The translations under genes were made by a program, and so were the position numbers. A model generated the notes under the pieces. The model did not search any database. It was given only the letters and a program-made list of their open reading frames with translations, and was not told the DNA's origin. Shown in pieces: positions 7,108 to 9,234 of a stretch of DNA of 9,234 bases. The stretch lies in contig MGVM01000070.1 in the NCBI GenBank assembly GCA_001800495.1, forward strand, positions 1-9,234, read 5' to 3'. The stretch comes from Elusimicrobia bacterium RIFOXYB2_FULL_48_7. Its GTDB lineage: Bacteria > Elusimicrobiota > Endomicrobiia > CG1-02-37-114 > XYA2-FULL-39-19. Numbering within the stretch: position 1 is the stretch's first letter; the number at the start of each line of letters is the position of its first letter.

Positions 7108-8166
7108 ATGGCAATGACTTCAAGGGAAAGGGTAAGGGCTGCGCTCGAACACAAAGAGCCCGACCGCATTCCCATTGATTTCGGCGCTTCTTACACGGGC
7201 GCGCCAAAGCACATCCAGCAGAAAATCGCCGATATCCTGGGCCTCAAGGGCGAGCCCGACCCGAGGTTTGATTATTTCGACGACCGCATCCAGAAATACT
7301 TCGGCTGCGACGTGAGGGGAATAAACCCGGTTGTAATGCCCGCCTGGGGCTATAAATGGAAGCCGGCCCATTACGCGCCCCTGCAGGATGCAACCATTGA
7401 AGATATCCGAAAGTACCCCTGGCCCCGGCCTGACGAGAAAATGATCAGGGGGCTGGAGGAAAAAGCAAAGTTCCTGCACAATGAAACGGATTACGCCGTG
7501 TGCGCCTGCCAGATAGGCGAAGGCATTTTCGAAATGGGCTGCTATATGCGCGGCTACGAACAATGGCTGATAGATATCATGACAGACGCAGACCTGGTGC
7601 GCACCTTCAATGACATAACATTGAAAGCTCACTTGCAGCTTGCGGATCTTTATTACGGGGCAGTCGGCAGGTACGTGGACATGGTCATCATAGGCGACGA
7701 CCTCTGCACGCAGGAAGGCCCTTACATGTCGCCGGCTGTTTTCCGCGAATTGTTCAAGCCGTACTTCAAGGAACTGGTGGCAGGCATCAAGAAGCATTGC
7801 CCGGGCGCGAAACTTGCGCACCACTGCTGCGGAAGCAGCTGGATGTTCCTCGATGATTTCGCGGAGATAGGCATCGACGTGATAAACCCAACCCAGACCA
7901 CGGCAAAAGATATGGCGCCTGAGCGCCTGGCGGCAAAGAAAAACAAGCTGTCTTTCCACGGCGGCGTGGACCTGCAGCACATACTCCCGCACGGCACCAG
8001 GCAGGAAGTGGAAGATTTCGTGAAGAACCTGATCGCGAAGCTCGGCCCCGGCGGCGGTTATATACTGGCCGCGTGCCACGCAGTGCCGGATGATGTCAAG
8101 CCGGAAAATGTCATTACTATGCTTGAAACAGCGCTGAAATACGGAAAATACCCGATTAAGATTTGA
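7108..8166 (+). CDS. Uroporphyrinogen decarboxylase-superfamily protein (MtaA/CmuA-like)
   Basis: A 352-residue cytoplasmic protein of the URO-D/MtaA superfamily, whose members are HemE decarboxylases or zinc-dependent methyltransferases acting on corrinoid proteins. It opens with TSRERVRAALEHKEPDRIPIDF, typical of the MtaA-like branch, and lacks the RQAGR substrate motif near the N-terminus of true HemE. H239 and C241 (HCCGS, 239-243) and the distant C323 (AACHAVPDDVKPENV) match the HxC...C zinc-site pattern of the methyltransferase branch. GDD (196-198) is another conserved-looking block. It is therefore unlikely to be a haem enzyme. No corrinoid-binding protein gene is in the window. Such proteins are often seen near sugar genes in PVC-type bacteria, with unknown role. 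The start at 7108 follows AAAGGGAG (7094-7101), 12 bp after the previous stop; a second in-frame ATG at 7114 is a weaker choice. Confidence 0.88.
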   Translation: MAMTSRERVRAALEHKEPDRIPIDFGASYTGAPKHIQQKIADILGLKGEPDPRFDYFDDRIQKYFGCDVRGINPVVMPAWGYKWKPAHYAPLQDATIEDIRKYPWPRPDEKMIRGLEEKAKFLHNETDYAVCACQIGEGIFEMGCYMRGYEQWLIDIMTDADLVRTFNDITLKAHLQLADLYYGAVGRYVDMVIIGDDLCTQEGPYMSPAVFRELFKPYFKELVAGIKKHCPGAKLAHHCCGSSWMFLDDFAEIGIDVINPTQTTAKDMAPERLAAKKNKLSFHGGVDLQHILPHGTRQEVEDFVKNLIAKLGPGGGYILAACHAVPDDVKPENVITMLETALKYGKYPIKI

Positions 8167-8168
8167 CC

Positions 8169-8224
8169 CCCTCACCTGAATCCTCTCCCTCGAGGGGAGA
8201 GGACGGCCAACGGCCTGGTGAGGG
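8169..8224. repeat. Nested inverted-repeat element between genes (REP/MITE-like)
   Basis: An 8-bp outer stem, CCCTCACC (8169-8176) with GGTGAGGG (8217-8224), encloses two hairpins. The first has a perfect 9-bp stem, TCCTCTCCC (8181-8189) with GGGAGAGGA (8195-8203), and loop TCGAG. The second is a small GGCC-AAC-GGCC hairpin (8205-8215). Together they could fold into a three-way junction. It begins two bases after the stop of the URO-D-like gene. There is no T-run after it, so it is not a typical factor-independent terminator. It resembles short palindromic intergenic repeats; whether other copies exist in the genome cannot be seen here. It might stabilise the upstream mRNA or damp expression of the downstream gene. 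Confidence 0.75.
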
Positions 8225-8262
8225 TGGCATGTCATAAAATAATTGAAAAGGAGAGCAGTTTA

Positions 8263-9234
8263 ATGCCAGACTTAAAAAAACTCATCTCATCAATGTCGTT
8301 GGAAGAAAAAGCAGGCCAGGTTTCAATCCCGATGTTCCAGTCGAGCGATATCACCTCCGACATAGAGGACGCTATCGTAAGCAAGCACGCGGGGTTCATA
8401 CGCTACAGCCCCAACGCCAATTACGACAACCTCAGCGAGCCCATCGGCGAGCCCAACCGCATCCTCACCCCGGCCCAGACGGCGGAGCTTACCAATAAAC
8501 TCCAGTCGCTCGCGCTGAAATCCGGCGCGAAGATCCCCTTAAGCATCAATACAGACCAGGAAGGCGGCATTGAAACCGATATCAACAGGAGCGGCGTGAC
8601 TATTTTCACCAGCCAGATGGGCCTGTCGGCCACCAGGGACCCGAAATGCGCTTTCAATGCGGGATACGTGCTTGGCTCGGAAATGCGCGCCATGGGCGTA
8701 ACGCTCAACCAGACGCCCGCTCTGGATGTTATAAAGGAACAGGGCTATAAGGCCGTCAAGACGCTGACCTTCGGCGACAACACGAACGATATCATAAAGT
8801 ACGCCACGGCTTTTGTCAAAGGCCTCAAGGCCGGCGGGGCGGCGGTCATGCTCAAGCACTTCCCGTCATACGGTTCATCGTCAAAAGACGCTCACGAGGG
8901 GCTCCCGGAGATAGAGAAAACAAAGGAACAGCTCTGGAAAGAGGACATGATCATCTACAAAAAATGCATCGAAGCCGGCGCTGACGCGATAATGGTCGGC
9001 CACGTGGTCACGAAGTGCATTGACGACTCGGACACGCCGGCAAGTTTGTCGGCAAAAACAATATCCGGGTTCATGCGCAAAGAGCTGGGTTTCAAGGGAG
9101 TCGTGCAGACCGACGCCATGAGAATGCGCGCCATCCTGGACAAGTACGGACTTGCGAAGGCCTCCGTCATGGCGGTGCAGGCGGGCAACGACGCCGTGCT
9201 CCTGCGCGGCGACAAGGCTTTTTTTGAGGAAGGC
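8263..9234 (+). CDS. GH3 glycoside hydrolase, divergent NagZ-like (3' end outside window)
   Basis: The first 324 residues of a second GH3 enzyme; the frame is open to the window end. No signal peptide is seen, so it is probably cytoplasmic. Family features are MSLEEKAGQVS near the N-terminus, DQEGG (98-102), TPALDV (151-156), KHFPSYG (198-204), the D209-x-H211 dyad expected to act as acid/base, and the likely nucleophile D284 in VVQTDAM. It differs from the first GH3: the usual IGxRSF segment is VKTLTF here (L168 at the Arg position), KHFPG(H/R)G has become KHFPSYG, and the Arg after DQEGG is missing. Specificity may therefore differ from hexosaminidases. AAAAGGAGAG at 8246-8255 supports the start. 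It is 96 bp from the previous gene, beyond the inverted-repeat element. The presence of a C-terminal domain cannot be judged. Confidence 0.9.
   Translation, partial: MPDLKKLISSMSLEEKAGQVSIPMFQSSDITSDIEDAIVSKHAGFIRYSPNANYDNLSEPIGEPNRILTPAQTAELTNKLQSLALKSGAKIPLSINTDQEGGIETDINRSGVTIFTSQMGLSATRDPKCAFNAGYVLGSEMRAMGVTLNQTPALDVIKEQGYKAVKTLTFGDNTNDIIKYATAFVKGLKAGGAAVMLKHFPSYGSSSKDAHEGLPEIEKTKEQLWKEDMIIYKKCIEAGADAIMVGHVVTKCIDDSDTPASLSAKTISGFMRKELGFKGVVQTDAMRMRAILDKYGLAKASVMAVQAGNDAVLLRGDKAFFEEG

Noticed and set aside
7108..8166. Haem-pathway HemE as the identity of the URO-D-like gene
   Set aside because: The N-terminal RQAGR motif of HemE is absent and a HxC...C zinc-site pattern is present; the neighbourhood is sugar metabolism.
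8181..8203. The 9-bp hairpin as a factor-independent terminator
   Set aside because: No T-run follows the stem, and the hairpin is enclosed by an outer inverted repeat, so a repeat element fits better.
7120..8235. Long antisense open frame (371 codons) opposite the URO-D-like gene
   Set aside because: The opposite strand has a complete protein with recognisable family motifs and a good ribosome site. The antisense product shows no known motif and is explained by GC-rich codon bias.

Overview
The window looks like part of a bacterial glycan-scavenging locus. All seven genes lie on the + strand, closely packed, with no RNA gene, transposase, CRISPR array or clear factor-independent terminator. 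Sec-type and lipoprotein signal peptides, Shine-Dalgarno sites before almost every start and a moderately high GC content point to a bacterium. Sugar-binding proteins, GH5 and GH3 hydrolases and a URO-D/MtaA-like protein together recall glycan loci of PVC-type bacteria (Lentisphaerota, Planctomycetota, Omnitrophota). That assignment is an inference and is weak.

Layout: (1) 2-568 is the 3' end of an ABC-transporter sugar-binding protein gene whose start lies before the window. (2) It overlaps by 4 bp (ATGA) a gene for an exported GH5-like glycoside hydrolase (565-2727) with Ig-like domains and a malectin domain. (3) 2761-4491 encodes a cytoplasmic GH3 enzyme with the NagZ-type Asp-His dyad. 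(4, 5) 4522-5790 and 5809-7095 encode two more sugar-binding proteins, paralogous to the first. One has an ordinary cleaved signal peptide and the other a lipobox. (6) 7108-8166 encodes a uroporphyrinogen-decarboxylase-superfamily protein of the MtaA-like type with a zinc-site motif. (7) A 96-bp gap holds a nested inverted-repeat element (8169-8224). (8) 8263-9234 is the 5' part of a second, divergent cytoplasmic GH3 gene that runs off the window.

Inferred logic: the exported GH5 enzyme cuts a polysaccharide outside the cytoplasm. Three related binding proteins capture different oligosaccharides and hand them to a permease that is not in this window. The two GH3 enzymes trim the imported oligosaccharides, and the URO-D-like protein performs an unknown, possibly methyl-transfer, step. 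The most notable points are a malectin domain apparently inserted inside an Ig-like domain of the GH5 protein, three binding-protein genes without a permease, loss of an expected substrate-pocket arginine in the second GH3, and the URO-D-like gene in a sugar locus. No stretch longer than 300 bases lacks a gene.
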